Notes: generated by a model not told the origin, from the letters alone. A stretch of 64,000 nucleotides of DNA from Methylobacterium pseudosasicola (GCF_900114535.1 NZ_FOTK01000024.1:1-64000), one strand, 5' to 3'; shown: positions 1 to 8,674, counted from the first letter of the stretch. Made by a program: numbers and translations.

Positions 1-1
1 G

Positions 2-313
2 GCCGAGATGCCCGAACTCGGCCGGCTCACGGCCCGGCAGATCGCCGCGCTGGCCGGCCTCGCCCCGTTCGTGCGCGAGTCCGGCAAGTGGAAGGGCCGC
101 GCCATGGTGGCCGGCGGGCGCAAGAGCGTGCGCACGGCGCTGTTCCTGGCGGCACTGACTGCCTGCCGGCACAACCCGGTGCTCAAGCTGTTCCGCGACC
201 GGCTGGTCGCTGCCGGCAAGCCCAAGATCGTCGCCGTCGTCGCCGTCGCCCGAAAGCTCCTCACCATCCTCAACGCCATGATCCGGGATCAGAAACCATG
301 GCAAACCGCTTGA
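2..313 (+). mobile_element. IS110-family transposase, C-terminal part (cut by window edge)
   Basis: The reading frame is open from the first bases of the window, so the 5' part lies outside. The visible ~104 residues match the C-terminal Transposase_20 region of IS110/IS1111-type transposases: a helix-hairpin-like LTARQIAALAGLAPF stretch, then the G-W-RG/R-x-V-R-x-A-L-F-L-A-A pattern, HNPVLKLFRDRL and a terminal AVARKLLTILNAMIR. These enzymes use an N-terminal DEDD catalytic domain, which is not visible here. The frame ends normally at TGA and about 190 bp without a gene follow before ybaB. Whether the element is intact cannot be judged from this edge. Confidence 0.88.
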
Positions 314-503
314 CGCCCAACACAGTCGCTGAGGAACTCGCGCCAGCGGGCCTCGAAGGAGCCCTCCAGGGATCACTGAGCCATCTGGAGCGCTCCTTCG
401 AGGCCGAGCGATCTTCGATCGCCCGGCACCTCAGGATGAGGGAAGAGATTGGGATAACCCGGTGTTCGAACCGTCTTCCGAGTCCGCACCGTCAGACAGG
501 TCT

Positions 504-827
504 CTAAAACGGCAGCTTCATGCCGGGGGGCAGGGGCAGGCCCTTGGTCAGCTCGGCCATGCGCTCCTGCATGGTCGCCTCGGCCTTGCCGCGGGCGTCG
601 TTGCAGGCGGCGACGATCAGGTCTTCCAGGATCTCGCGCTCGTCGGCGACCATCAGGGACGGGTCGATGCTGACGCCGCGCATCTGGCCTTTGGCGGTCA
701 TGGTGACCCGGACGGAGCCGCCCCCGGAGGCGCCTTGCACCTCGATCTCGTCGAGCTCGGCCTGCAGGGAGCCCATCTTCTCCTGCATGGCCTGAGCCTG
801 CTTCATGATGCCCATCAGGTCGCGCAT
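504..827 (-). CDS. ybaB: YbaB/EbfC family nucleoid-associated protein
   Basis: This 107-residue protein has the usual length and signatures of the YbaB/EbfC family: an N-terminal MRDLMGIMKQAQAMQEKM helix, a Gly-rich VQGASGGGSVRVTMT strand, and a DLIVAACNDA helix. Family members form dimers that bind DNA and are associated with the nucleoid. The ATG start at 827 is followed at once by the conserved helix. It lies 80 bp downstream of dnaX on the same strand, the classic dnaX-ybaB order. recR, which normally comes next, is not in view; an IS110 end lies there instead. Confidence 0.95.
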   Translation of the reverse strand: MRDLMGIMKQAQAMQEKMGSLQAELDEIEVQGASGGGSVRVTMTAKGQMRGVSIDPSLMVADEREILEDLIVAACNDARGKAEATMQERMAELTKGLPLPPGMKLPF

Positions 828-907
828 GCAGCTCTCTCTCGTCGCGTGAAGATCAGTCTAGGTGGGGATGGTCTCGGCGCGCCGCCACGTGCGGCAGTGC
901 CTCCCCC

Positions 908-2785
908 TCAGAAGTCGTCGTCGGGCACTTCATCGGCCGGCACCGGGTCGCCGTCGCCGGTGATCGCCGAATCGGAAGTCGGAAGCGGCGCGGTCTCGCG
1001 CACGTCCACGATCTCGGCGCCGGGGAAGCGCGTCAGCACCTCGCGCACGAACGGGTCGGCCGCCGCGTTCTCGCGACGCGTCTCTGTGGCGGCCTTCACG
1101 GTGGCGTCGAGGGTCGGCGCGCCCTCTTCCTTCGAGATCGAGACGACCCAGCGCTGGCCGGTCCAGCGCTGGATCGCGGCGGCGATGTCGGTGGCGAGCG
1201 TCGCCCGGCCGCCGGGGGCCAGCCGGAAGTCGATCCGCCCCTCCTCGAAGCGCACGAGGTGCACGTCCCGCTCCAGAGCAGTCTTCAGCAGGATGTCGCG
1301 GTTGGCATCGGCCAAAGCCACCACATCCTCGTAGCGGGTCAGGCGCGGCGCGGGCGGCGCGGCCGGACGTTCCGCCGGGGCGGCCATCGCGGTCGGGGCC
1401 GTGGACACCATCGCTACCGGGGAGGCCACGGGCGGGGCGACCGGCATCGGCCTGGGGGCCGCTGCCACGGCCGCCTGTCCGCCGCCGCCGCGCAGGTCGG
1501 GGATCGGCGGCAGGGGCGGGCGACTGGAGGAGGGTGGCGCCTCCTCGGCCGGAGCCGCCGCGGCCTCGGCCTTGAGCTGGCGCAGGGCCTCGTCGGGGGT
1601 GGGCAGGTCGGCCGCGTAGGCGAGGCGGACGATCGCCATCTCGGCCGCCGCCAGCGGGCGCGGCGCGGCCTGGACCTCGGGGATCGCCTTGAGCAGGATC
1701 TGCCAGGCCCGCGACAGGGCGCGGATCGAGAGCTTTTCCGCGAACGCGCCGCCGCGCACCCGCTCGGTCTCGCTGAGCGTCGGGTCGGAGGCGGTCTCGG
1801 GCACGACCTTCAGGCGGGTCACGAGATGGGTGAAAGCCGCGAGGTCGGACAGCACCACCGACGGGTCGGCGCCGGAATCGTACTGCGCCCGCAACTCGGC
1901 GAAGGCCGCCGGCACGGCGCCGCGCATTACCGCCTCGAACAGGTCGAGGATCCGGGCCCGATCGGCGAGCCCGAGCATGTCGCGCACGCTCTGGGCTGTG
2001 ACCGCGCCGGCTCCATGGGCGATGGCCTGGTCGAGCAGCGAGAGCGCGTCGCGCACGGAGCCTTCGGCGGCGCGCACGATCGCGCCCAGCGCCTCGTCCT
2101 CGGCTTCGACCTTTTCCGCCGCGCAGACCTTGGCGAGATGCGCGTGCAGGATCGGCGCCTCGACCCGGCGCAGGTCGAAGCGCTGGCAGCGCGACAGGAT
2201 CGTCACCGGAACCTTGCGGATCTCCGTGGTGGCGAACACGAACTTGGCGTGAGGCGGAGGCTCCTCGAGCGTCTTTAAGAACGCGTTGAACGCCTTCTCG
2301 GAGAGCATGTGGACCTCGTCCACGATGTAGACCTTGTAGCGCGCCGAGACCGGCCCGTAGCGGATGCCGTCGATGATCGCGCGGACATCGTCGATGCCGG
2401 TATGCGAGGCGGCATCCATCTCCAGCACGTCCATGTGCCGGGATTCCATGATCGCCGCGCAGTGCAGGCCGAGCTCCGGCATCGACACGGTCGGGCCGGT
2501 ATCGGGCACGCCGGCCCGGGCATAGTTGAGACCGCGGGCGAGGATGCGGGCGGTGGTGGTCTTTCCGACCCCGCGCACGCCGGTCAGCATCCAGGCCTGC
2601 GGGATGCGATTGGCCGCGAACCCGTTGGCCAGGGTCCGGACCATCGCGTCCTGGCCGATCAGGTCGCCGAAATTGGTGGGGCGGTATTTCCGCGCGAGCA
2701 CCCGATAGGGCGTCGCCGCGTTGGCGGTGGCTGCGAACCCGGGCAGGCCCGGCTCGTCGTCAGGCGTGCCGGTCGAAGCGTCCAT
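908..2785 (-). CDS. dnaX: DNA polymerase III subunit gamma/tau
   Basis: A 625-residue clamp-loader ATPase. Seen in order: Walker A GVRGVGKT (residues 69-76), Walker B VYIVDEVH (152-159), LKTLEEPPPHAKF and the SRC sensor region typical of DnaX, then a Pro/Ala-rich linker (about 410-480) and a C-terminal tau-like domain. The clamp loader places the beta sliding clamp on primed DNA and tau couples polymerase to helicase. The zinc-module segment between the Walker motifs keeps only Cys109, where E. coli DnaX has four cysteines. The first ~25 residues precede the conserved PYRVLARKYRP start and are Asp/Ala-rich. The SRP RNA gene lies just upstream and ybaB downstream. Confidence 0.97.
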   Translation of the reverse strand: MDASTGTPDDEPGLPGFAATANAATPYRVLARKYRPTNFGDLIGQDAMVRTLANGFAANRIPQAWMLTGVRGVGKTTTARILARGLNYARAGVPDTGPTVSMPELGLHCAAIMESRHMDVLEMDAASHTGIDDVRAIIDGIRYGPVSARYKVYIVDEVHMLSEKAFNAFLKTLEEPPPHAKFVFATTEIRKVPVTILSRCQRFDLRRVEAPILHAHLAKVCAAEKVEAEDEALGAIVRAAEGSVRDALSLLDQAIAHGAGAVTAQSVRDMLGLADRARILDLFEAVMRGAVPAAFAELRAQYDSGADPSVVLSDLAAFTHLVTRLKVVPETASDPTLSETERVRGGAFAEKLSIRALSRAWQILLKAIPEVQAAPRPLAAAEMAIVRLAYAADLPTPDEALRQLKAEAAAAPAEEAPPSSSRPPLPPIPDLRGGGGQAAVAAAPRPMPVAPPVASPVAMVSTAPTAMAAPAERPAAPPAPRLTRYEDVVALADANRDILLKTALERDVHLVRFEEGRIDFRLAPGGRATLATDIAAAIQRWTGQRWVVSISKEEGAPTLDATVKAATETRRENAAADPFVREVLTRFPGAEIVDVRETAPLPTSDSAITGDGDPVPADEVPDDDF

Positions 2786-2822
2786 GCCGTGTCGGGTCGG
2801 GCTTCCGAGCGCCAGGAAATAG

Positions 2823-2920
2823 AGGTGGGAGGCTGGACGAAGACCCGCTCGGTCTCGTTAGGGCTGCTTCCTTCCGGACCTGACCCGGTTGGCGAGTGAA
2901 ACGTCCCTCGCCAACCCCCC
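2823..2920 (-). ncRNA. ffs: Signal recognition particle RNA (4.5S, bacterial small type)
   Basis: Read on the minus strand, positions about 2857-2886 carry the invariant SRP helix-8 signature, GGTCAGGTCC then the GGAA tetraloop then GGAAGCAGCC. Flanking segments can pair into the long SRP hairpin, for example GGACG near 2903 with CGTCC near 2835, and GAGGG with CCTCC. The RNA binds Ffh to target nascent membrane proteins. It lies between dnaX and a PepSY gene. The exact ends are estimated from pairing to within about 5 nt. The 5' side also holds a perfect local inverted repeat (GTTGGCGAG/CTCGCCAAC). Confidence 0.93.
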
Positions 2921-2962
2921 GCCGGCTATATGGCCGGGCTCTCGGACGAACGCAAGCGCCGG

Positions 2963-3223
2963 CTACTCGGCCTTGCGCTTGACCACAGCCAGGGTCTTGG
3001 GATCGAGCTTCAGGTCGAACTGCTTGCCGTTGGCGTCGATCGCGTCGTCGACCTCGATCATCCCGTCGTCGAGCTCGATCTCCTTCCACTTGGTGAAGCC
3101 CTCCTGGCGGAGCACGGCCTCGACCTTGGCCTGCTGGTCGGGCGGCAGCTTTTCGTCGGCCCGGGCGGTGGCGGTGAAGCCGGCGGACAGCGTGAGGGCG
3201 AGCAGGGGGATGGCGAGGCGCAT
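2963..3223 (-). CDS. Small exported PepSY-domain protein
   Basis: An 86-residue protein with a clear signal peptide (MRLAIPLLALTLSAGFTATARA, cleavage after ARA) followed by one PepSY-like domain: LPPDQQAKVEAVLRQEGFTKWKEIELDDG, then GMIEVDDAIDANGKQFDLKLDP. Small secreted PepSY proteins are periplasmic; the domain has been linked to peptidase inhibition and metal-related systems, but no specific role can be given here. It stands alone between the SRP RNA gene and the divergent comM. Confidence 0.85.
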   Translation of the reverse strand: MRLAIPLLALTLSAGFTATARADEKLPPDQQAKVEAVLRQEGFTKWKEIELDDGMIEVDDAIDANGKQFDLKLDPKTLAVVKRKAE

Positions 3224-3380
3224 GGCGGTCTCCGATTTTTATGGCGTGCCGGCTTTGAACAGGAAGACAGCGCCCGGGTTCCGCGCGATCCGCGATCCTC
3301 TTGAGCCCGCTTCGATTTTCCAGCACAGCTAAGGTTGCCCGTCGCGCCGCTCCGGCTCCGGGGTCCAGGACTGCCGACCT

Positions 3381-4919
3381 ATGGTCACACGCGTCGCCAC
3401 CGTGGCGTTCGAGGGGATCGAGGCCCGGTCCGTCGACGTGCAGGTCCAGATCATCCCGGGCAACGTCGTGTTCAACGTGGTCGGCCTGCCCGACAAGGCC
3501 GTGGCGGAATCGCGCGAGCGGGTGCGCGGCGCGCTGATCGCCTCCGGGCTGGCGCTGCCGGCCAAGCGGATCACCGTCAATCTCGCCCCGGCCGATCTGC
3601 CGAAGGAGGGCTCGCATTACGACCTGCCGATCGCGCTCGGCGTCATGGCGGCGATCGGGGCGATCCCGGCCGACGCGCTCGGCGGTTATTGCGTGCTTGG
3701 CGAGCTGGCGCTCGACGGCAGCATCACCGCCGTGAACGGCGTGCTGCCGGCGGCCATCGCGGCGGCGGCCCGCGGCCTCGGGCTGATCTGCCCGGCCGCG
3801 ACCGGGTCCGAGGCGGCCTGGGCCGGGGGCGACCTCGACGTGCTCGCCCCGCGCTCGCTGATCCAGCTCGCCAACCACTTTAAGGGCAGCCAGGTCATGG
3901 CCCGGCCGGAACCCTCGGTGGCCGGTCTGGCGGGACCGCTGCCGGACCTCTCCGACATCAAGGGCCAGGAGGGGGCCAAGCGCGCCCTGGAGATCGCGGC
4001 GGCCGGCGGCCACAACCTGTTGATGAACGGTCCTCCCGGTTCCGGGAAATCAATGCTGGCCGCCCGGCTGCCCTCGATCCTGCCGCCGCTCACGCCCCGG
4101 GAATTGCTCGACATCTCGATGATCCAGTCGGTGGCGGGCGAGCTGAAGGACGGGGCGCTCTCGAACCGCCGGCCGTTCCGGCAGCCGCACCATTCCGCCT
4201 CCATGGCGGCGCTGGTCGGCGGCGGCCTCGGGGCCCGGCCCGGCGAGGTGTCGCTCGCCCATGGCGGGGTGCTGTTCCTCGACGAGCTGCCCGAATTCAC
4301 GCCGCAGGTGCTCGACAGCCTGCGCCAGCCGATGGAGACCGGCGAGGTCATGATCGCCCGGGCGAACCACCGGGTGACCTACCCGGCCCGTTTCCAGCTC
4401 GTGGCGGCCATGAACCCGTGTCGCTGCGGCCAGGGTCTGGAGCCGGGCTATGCCTGCCGGCGGGGGCCGAACGAACGCTGCATGGCGCAGTACCAGGCGC
4501 GGATCTCCGGGCCGATGCTGGACCGGATCGACCTGCGCATCGAGGTGCCGGCGGTCACCGCCGCCGACCTGATTCTGCCGCCGCCGGCCGAGGGCTCTCG
4601 CGAGGCCGCCGCCCGGGTCGCCGCCGCCCGCATCCTCCAGACGACGCGCTACGCCGCCCGCGCCCTGCCGGCCGCCACCACCAACGCCACCTGCCCGGCA
4701 ACCCTGATCGAGGAAGTCGCATCGCCTGATGCGGAGGGGACGGCCCTGATCCGGCAGGCGGCCGAGAGCATGCGGCTCTCCGCCCGCGGCTTCCACCGGA
4801 CCCTGCGGGTGGCGCGCACGCTCGCGGATCTCGACGGGGAGGCGCAGGTGCGCCGGCTGCATCTCGCCGAAGCTTTGTCCTATCGGGGCCGGGGCGACGC
4901 GTCGGCGGCCGCCGCGTGA
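3381..4919 (+). CDS. comM: ComM/YifB-type Mg-chelatase-like AAA+ ATPase
   Basis: The 512-residue protein has the standard ComM/YifB layout: an N-terminal S5/Lon-like domain (ATVAFEGIEARSVDVQVQI), a central Mg-chelatase AAA+ domain with Walker A GPPGSGKS at about 217-224 and Walker B LFLDELPEF, a Cys cluster CRCGQGLEPGYACRRG, and a C-terminal helical domain (LSARGFHRTLRVARTLADL). ComM of naturally competent bacteria is a hexameric helicase that promotes branch migration during transformation. Whether this organism is competent is not shown by the window. The stop codon overlaps the GTG start of the next gene by 4 nt. Confidence 0.94.
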   Translation: MVTRVATVAFEGIEARSVDVQVQIIPGNVVFNVVGLPDKAVAESRERVRGALIASGLALPAKRITVNLAPADLPKEGSHYDLPIALGVMAAIGAIPADALGGYCVLGELALDGSITAVNGVLPAAIAAAARGLGLICPAATGSEAAWAGGDLDVLAPRSLIQLANHFKGSQVMARPEPSVAGLAGPLPDLSDIKGQEGAKRALEIAAAGGHNLLMNGPPGSGKSMLAARLPSILPPLTPRELLDISMIQSVAGELKDGALSNRRPFRQPHHSASMAALVGGGLGARPGEVSLAHGGVLFLDELPEFTPQVLDSLRQPMETGEVMIARANHRVTYPARFQLVAAMNPCRCGQGLEPGYACRRGPNERCMAQYQARISGPMLDRIDLRIEVPAVTAADLILPPPAEGSREAAARVAAARILQTTRYAARALPAATTNATCPATLIEEVASPDAEGTALIRQAAESMRLSARGFHRTLRVARTLADLDGEAQVRRLHLAEALSYRGRGDASAAAA

Positions 4920-6658
4920 GCGAGGCGCTGACGATCACGCTCGGTCAGGCCAGCGCGGCCGGCCGCAAGGAGGCCAATCAGGATTTTCACGGCGCCCTGG
5001 TGCCGTCCCAGCCGGCGCTCGGCCTGAAGGGCATCGCGGTGGCGCTCGCCGACGGGATCAGCAGCAGCGCGGTCGGCGCCCTGGCGAGCGAGACCGCGGT
5101 CAAGAGCTTCCTCAGCGACTACTACGCCACCCCCGACACGTGGTCGGTGAAGTCCTCGGCCCAGCGGGTGATCGCGGCGACAAATTCCTGGCTCTACGCC
5201 CAGACGCGGCGCGGGCTCGATCCGCACGATGCCGACAAGGGCTACGTCACCACCTTCAGCGCCCTGGTGCTGAAGGCGCGCACCGCGCATCTCTTCCATG
5301 TCGGCGATGCCCGGATCTGGCGGGTGGCCGGCCGGTCGCTGGAACAGCTCACCGAAGATCACCGTGTCATCGTCTCGGCGGCGGAATCCTATCTCGGCCG
5401 GGCCCTGGGGGCGGGCGGGCATGTCGAGATCGACTACCACACGGTGAGCGTCGAGGCGGGCGACGTCTTCGTGCTCACCACCGACGGAATCCACGAGCAT
5501 GTCCGCCCCCGGGACGTGGCGGCGTTGATCGCCGAGGCCGGGGACGATCTCGACGGCGCCGCCCGGGCGATCGTCGAGGCTGCGCACGAGGCCGGCAGCC
5601 CGGACAACCTCACCGTCCAGATCGTGCGGCTCGACGCCGTGCCCGAGGGCGAGCCGGCCGATCTCCTCGGCGGCGTCGAGGGGCTCGACCCGGCGCCGCT
5701 GCTCGACCCGCCGGCCGAGTTCGACGGGTACCGGCTGCTGCGCATTTTGCATTCCGGGCCGCGCAGCCGGGTCTACCTCGCGGTCGATGCGGAGATGGGG
5801 GATCCGGTCGCGCTGAAGGTGCTGTCGCTCGACCTGCGCGACGACCCGGCCCAGCGCAAGCGCTTCGCCCTGGAGGAGTGGATCGCCCGGCGGATCGACA
5901 GTCCGCACGTGCTCAAGGCCCATCCGCAGACCCGCCGCCGCAGCCACCTCTACACGGTGATGCGCTACGTCGAGGGCCAGACCCTGACCCAGTGGATGCG
6001 CGACCACGCTTCGCCCGAGCTGGAGGCGGTGCGCGGGCTGATCGAACAGCTTGCCAAGGGCGTGCAGGCCTTTCACCGGCGGGAGATGGTCCACCAGGAC
6101 CTCCGGCCGGACAACGTCCTGCTCGACACAGCCGGGACCGTGCAGGTCATCGATTTCGGCGCCACCAAGGTGGCCGGGGTGGTCGAGGGCGATCCGCGGA
6201 TCGACGCTGCCGAGATCCTGGGAACGGTGCAATACACCGCCCCCGAATGCTTTCTCGGCGAGCCCTCGACCGCGTCCTCCGACATCTTCGCGGTGGGCGT
6301 CATCGCCTACCAGATGCTCACCGGCCGGCTGCCCTACGGCGATCGGGTGCCCCGGGCCCTGACCCGGGCCGCCCAGCGCAAGCTCCGCTACGCCTCCGCC
6401 CGGGGCGTGCGGCCGCTGCTGCCGGTCTGGGTCGATGGGGCGCTGCGCAAGGCCGTGCATCCCAATCCCGCCCGGCGCTACCAGGCGCTCTCGGAATTCG
6501 TCCACGACCTCCGGTACCCCAACCCGGCCTTCACCGAGACGCGCCGGGCCTCCTTGCTGGAGCGGGATCCGCTGCTGTTCTGGCGGCTGCTGTCGCTGGT
6601 GCTGGGGCTCATCGCGCTGACGCTGGCCGGCATCCTGATCGCCCACCCGCCCCGGTAA
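4916..6658 (+). CDS. PP2C phosphatase - Ser/Thr kinase - membrane anchor fusion
   Basis: One 580-residue protein carries two opposing signalling domains. Residues ~1-235 are a PP2C/PPM-type phosphatase with metal-binding aspartates in ADGISS (D46), GDARIWR and TDGIHEHV (D190). Residues ~270-530 are a Hanks-type kinase with HQDLRPDN (catalytic D395), the metal-binding DFG (D413), a YTAPE activation-segment end and SDIFAVGVIAYQMLTG. A hydrophobic helix at about 553-575 (LLFWRLLSLVLGLIALTLAGIL) ends the protein, so it is probably tail-anchored with both domains cytosolic. The start is GTG, overlapping the comM stop as GTGA, which implies translational coupling. The substrate is unknown. A dispersed repeat follows about 100 bp downstream. 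Confidence 0.93.
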   Translation: MSEALTITLGQASAAGRKEANQDFHGALVPSQPALGLKGIAVALADGISSSAVGALASETAVKSFLSDYYATPDTWSVKSSAQRVIAATNSWLYAQTRRGLDPHDADKGYVTTFSALVLKARTAHLFHVGDARIWRVAGRSLEQLTEDHRVIVSAAESYLGRALGAGGHVEIDYHTVSVEAGDVFVLTTDGIHEHVRPRDVAALIAEAGDDLDGAARAIVEAAHEAGSPDNLTVQIVRLDAVPEGEPADLLGGVEGLDPAPLLDPPAEFDGYRLLRILHSGPRSRVYLAVDAEMGDPVALKVLSLDLRDDPAQRKRFALEEWIARRIDSPHVLKAHPQTRRRSHLYTVMRYVEGQTLTQWMRDHASPELEAVRGLIEQLAKGVQAFHRREMVHQDLRPDNVLLDTAGTVQVIDFGATKVAGVVEGDPRIDAAEILGTVQYTAPECFLGEPSTASSDIFAVGVIAYQMLTGRLPYGDRVPRALTRAAQRKLRYASARGVRPLLPVWVDGALRKAVHPNPARRYQALSEFVHDLRYPNPAFTETRRASLLERDPLLFWRLLSLVLGLIALTLAGILIAHPPR

Positions 6659-6760
6659 TGTGGAAGAGCCTGTTTGACCGGCCTTTCCCATTCTCAACCT
6701 CATCCCGAGGCGGCTTCACACGTTTCCCCTTGATGCCAACGCTTTGAAAAATAGTCGCTT

Positions 6761-6873
6761 TTCCCCTCCCCCTTGCGGGGAGGGGTCAGGGGTGGGGGTG
6801 GTGCAGGATCGAACGGAAAGGTGCCTTCTGCACCACCCCCACCTCCAACTCCTCCCCGCAAGGGGGAGGAGAG
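6761..6873. repeat. Dispersed nested-palindrome repeat, copy 1 (~113 bp)
   Basis: The element has a C-rich/G-rich outer palindrome at each end (CCCCTCCCCCTTGCGGGGAG... and ...CTCCCCGCAAGGGGGAG) enclosing an inverted repeat GGGGTGGTGCAG/CTGCACCACCCC. A near-identical copy lies at 61261-61373. It sits between two convergent genes and could form strong hairpins on either strand, so it may also end transcription. Confidence 0.9.
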
Positions 6874-6934
6874 CGCGTCGCGTCTCGCTCGAAGCGCTGT
6901 GCCAAACACCTTGAAAGGGCTGAGGCTCTAAGGT

Positions 6935-7654
6935 TCAGCCGTCGAGCTCCGGATACCGGCGAAAGATCCCGTCCTCGTTGAACGGGATGCGCCGGTCGCT
7001 CGCGAGATAGGCGGCGATGCGTGGGCGCTGCGCCACCGCCTCGTGCAGCCGCGCGACATGGGGCGTGTCGCGCAGGGCCGCGGCGGACGCCTTCGGGAAG
7101 GCGTAAAGCAGGCCGGCGACGAGCTGGAACAGGGACAGGTCGGCGTAGGAGAGCGTCGAGCCGACCAGATGCTCGCCGCCGTTGGCTGTCAGCACCCGCT
7201 CGAAATACCCGAGAAACTTGGGGATGCGCTCCGCGCGAAAACCCTCGGCCCGGCGCAGCGCCTCGGGCTTCTGGTCGGCGTAGTACAGGCCGACGCCGAG
7301 GGGGTGGTGGGTGTCGTGCGCCTCGTCCACCGCATCCGCGATGGTGAGCTGAAGCTGGTGCGTCCAGATCCGGTCCGGCTCGGAGGCGCCGACGAGGTCG
7401 AGGCGCGGCCCGAGATACAGCAGGATCGCGGCACTCTGGCCGATCACGATGGCGCCGTCGCGCAGGAACGGCGGTGCGAAGGGCGGGCGCGGGTTCTGGG
7501 GATCGGCGAGGCGGTCGAGCATCGGCTCGATGCCGCCGTCGTCATCGTCCCGGCGGGCCACGTCGATGTAATCGACGCCGGCTTCTTCGAGGGCGAGGCG
7601 GACGAACTCGCCGCGCCCCTGGATCATCGGCCAGTAATGCAGCTCGTAGGGCAT
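6935..7654 (-). CDS. Glutathione S-transferase family protein
   Basis: A 239-residue two-domain protein: an N-terminal thioredoxin-like GST domain starting MPYELHYWPMIQGRGEFVRLALEEAGVDY, with the glutathione-contact segment AIVIGQSAAILLYLG (usual SNAIL/SRAI position), and a helical C-terminal domain with GSTLSYADLSLFQLVAGLLYAFP. It resembles sigma/mu-like GSTs; Tyr7 is in the position of the catalytic tyrosine in those classes. Its substrate cannot be deduced. It is monocistronic by spacing, 48 bp from the next gene downstream of the divergent repeat. Confidence 0.9.
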   Translation of the reverse strand: MPYELHYWPMIQGRGEFVRLALEEAGVDYIDVARRDDDDGGIEPMLDRLADPQNPRPPFAPPFLRDGAIVIGQSAAILLYLGPRLDLVGASEPDRIWTHQLQLTIADAVDEAHDTHHPLGVGLYYADQKPEALRRAEGFRAERIPKFLGYFERVLTANGGEHLVGSTLSYADLSLFQLVAGLLYAFPKASAAALRDTPHVARLHEAVAQRPRIAAYLASDRRIPFNEDGIFRRYPELDG

Positions 7655-7701
7655 CGCATCTCCTCGACCGAGAAAACGCGGCGCTCGCGAGCGGTTCCCG
7701 C

Positions 7702-8148
7702 TCAGTTCGCCGGGGCGTCGCTGTCGGACACCTTCTCGGGCGGCGGCTCGGCGCTGGCCACCGCCTTGTGGGCGAGCATCGGCTGCAGATGCTCGGCGAG
7801 CTGCTGGTCGAGGTGCTTGACGTAGGCGCCCTTGAAGTAGCGCTCGCCGGTCTTGGCACCGTAGATCCGGTCATGCGCCTGGATCATCGCGGCGACCTCC
7901 GGGCGGCACAGGAAGCCGGTGATGCCCACGGCCTCGTACCAGTGGCCGGCCCGGGCCTCGGCGGTCGCCTTAGGGTTGGCCAGCACGGTCTCGGCAAAGC
8001 ACTCCGTCGCCGCCTGTCGCAGGGGAGCCAGGACCTTCTCGGCGTCCGCCTGGTTCACCGCCGGAGCGGCCGGGTGGCGGTGAGGACGAGCCTGCGCGGT
8101 CGAGACGAGCGTGAGGACGGCGAAGGTGGCGAGGATCGTGGACTTCAT
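7702..8148 (-). CDS. Hypothetical exported protein
   Basis: I do not recognise the family. From the ATG at 8148 the protein has 148 residues and starts with a good signal peptide (MKSTILATFAVLTLVSTAQA). The mature part is His/Pro-rich at its N-terminus (RPHRHPAAP), then helical, with two cysteines (in TECFAE and FLCRPE) that could form a disulfide, and an acidic Pro-rich tail. A longer frame begins at 8187, but the signal peptide decides for 8148. It is followed by a GST gene on the same strand. Confidence 0.7.
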   Translation of the reverse strand: MKSTILATFAVLTLVSTAQARPHRHPAAPAVNQADAEKVLAPLRQAATECFAETVLANPKATAEARAGHWYEAVGITGFLCRPEVAAMIQAHDRIYGAKTGERYFKGAYVKHLDQQLAEHLQPMLAHKAVASAEPPPEKVSDSDAPAN

Positions 8149-8284
8149 GCGGGCGGCCTCGTCGGGTGTCCGAATGGCGTTCAGCATTCCCTCATGATTG
8201 CGTCGGGATCGGGGCTGAGGGGCCGCTGCATCCGCCCGATCTCGGGCAAGATGCGGACCATTTCGCGACCGTGGCCGCGCCGCC

Positions 8285-8674
8285 TCAGCCGCGCCGCTCG
8301 GCCTTCCAGCGGCCGCGGCATTCGAGGGCGCCGGAGGCGACCCAGGTGCCGGTCCCGAACCCGTTCGACCCGAGGCGGCCGGCGACGTTGGCGGTGGCGA
8401 TGCCGCTGGCGATCGATCCGCGCACCACGCCGTTGCGGGTGACGCTGCCCTGCACGACGAAGGCGGTGCCGATGAACCGGGCCTGCCCGTGCTCGATCCG
8501 CACCGGATAGCGATAGGCCCGGTCGCAGGTACCGGATTCGGTCAGGATCTCGACGCTCCAGGTGCCGTCGAACCGGTCCGGGATCGGGACGCCGCGGGGG
8601 ACGGCCTCCGCGGGGATCGCGTATCCGAGGATCAGGGCGGCGCCGATCAGGCACCAAAAGCGGTTTCGGCTCAT
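8285..8674 (-). CDS. Hypothetical exported protein
   Basis: A 129-residue protein from the ATG at 8674, with a signal peptide (FWCLIGAALILGYAIPAEA) and a mature domain of likely beta strands: FDGTWSVEI, a Cys in GTCDRAYRYPV, repeated Gly-spaced strands (GSVTRNGVVRGSIAS), and a C-terminal GTWVASGALECRGRW. The two conserved-looking cysteines suggest a periplasmic disulfide. The pattern resembles small uncharacterised secreted proteins common in Rhizobiales; no function can be assigned. It lies 46 bp downstream of mutA on the same strand. Confidence 0.65.
   Translation of the reverse strand: MSRNRFWCLIGAALILGYAIPAEAVPRGVPIPDRFDGTWSVEILTESGTCDRAYRYPVRIEHGQARFIGTAFVVQGSVTRNGVVRGSIASGIATANVAGRLGSNGFGTGTWVASGALECRGRWKAERRG

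Noticed and set aside
440..500. TTCGAACC resembling a tRNA T-loop
   Set aside because: No acceptor stem, D-arm or anticodon arm can be drawn around it.
4880..6703. A 607-codon open frame antisense to the PP2C-kinase gene
   Set aside because: Arg/Gly/His-rich low-complexity translation without domain; the opposite strand carries clear motifs.
6700..6909. 69-codon frame across repeat copy 1
   Set aside because: Its sequence is mostly the repeat itself and a similar shadow occurs at copy 2; no sign of a protein.
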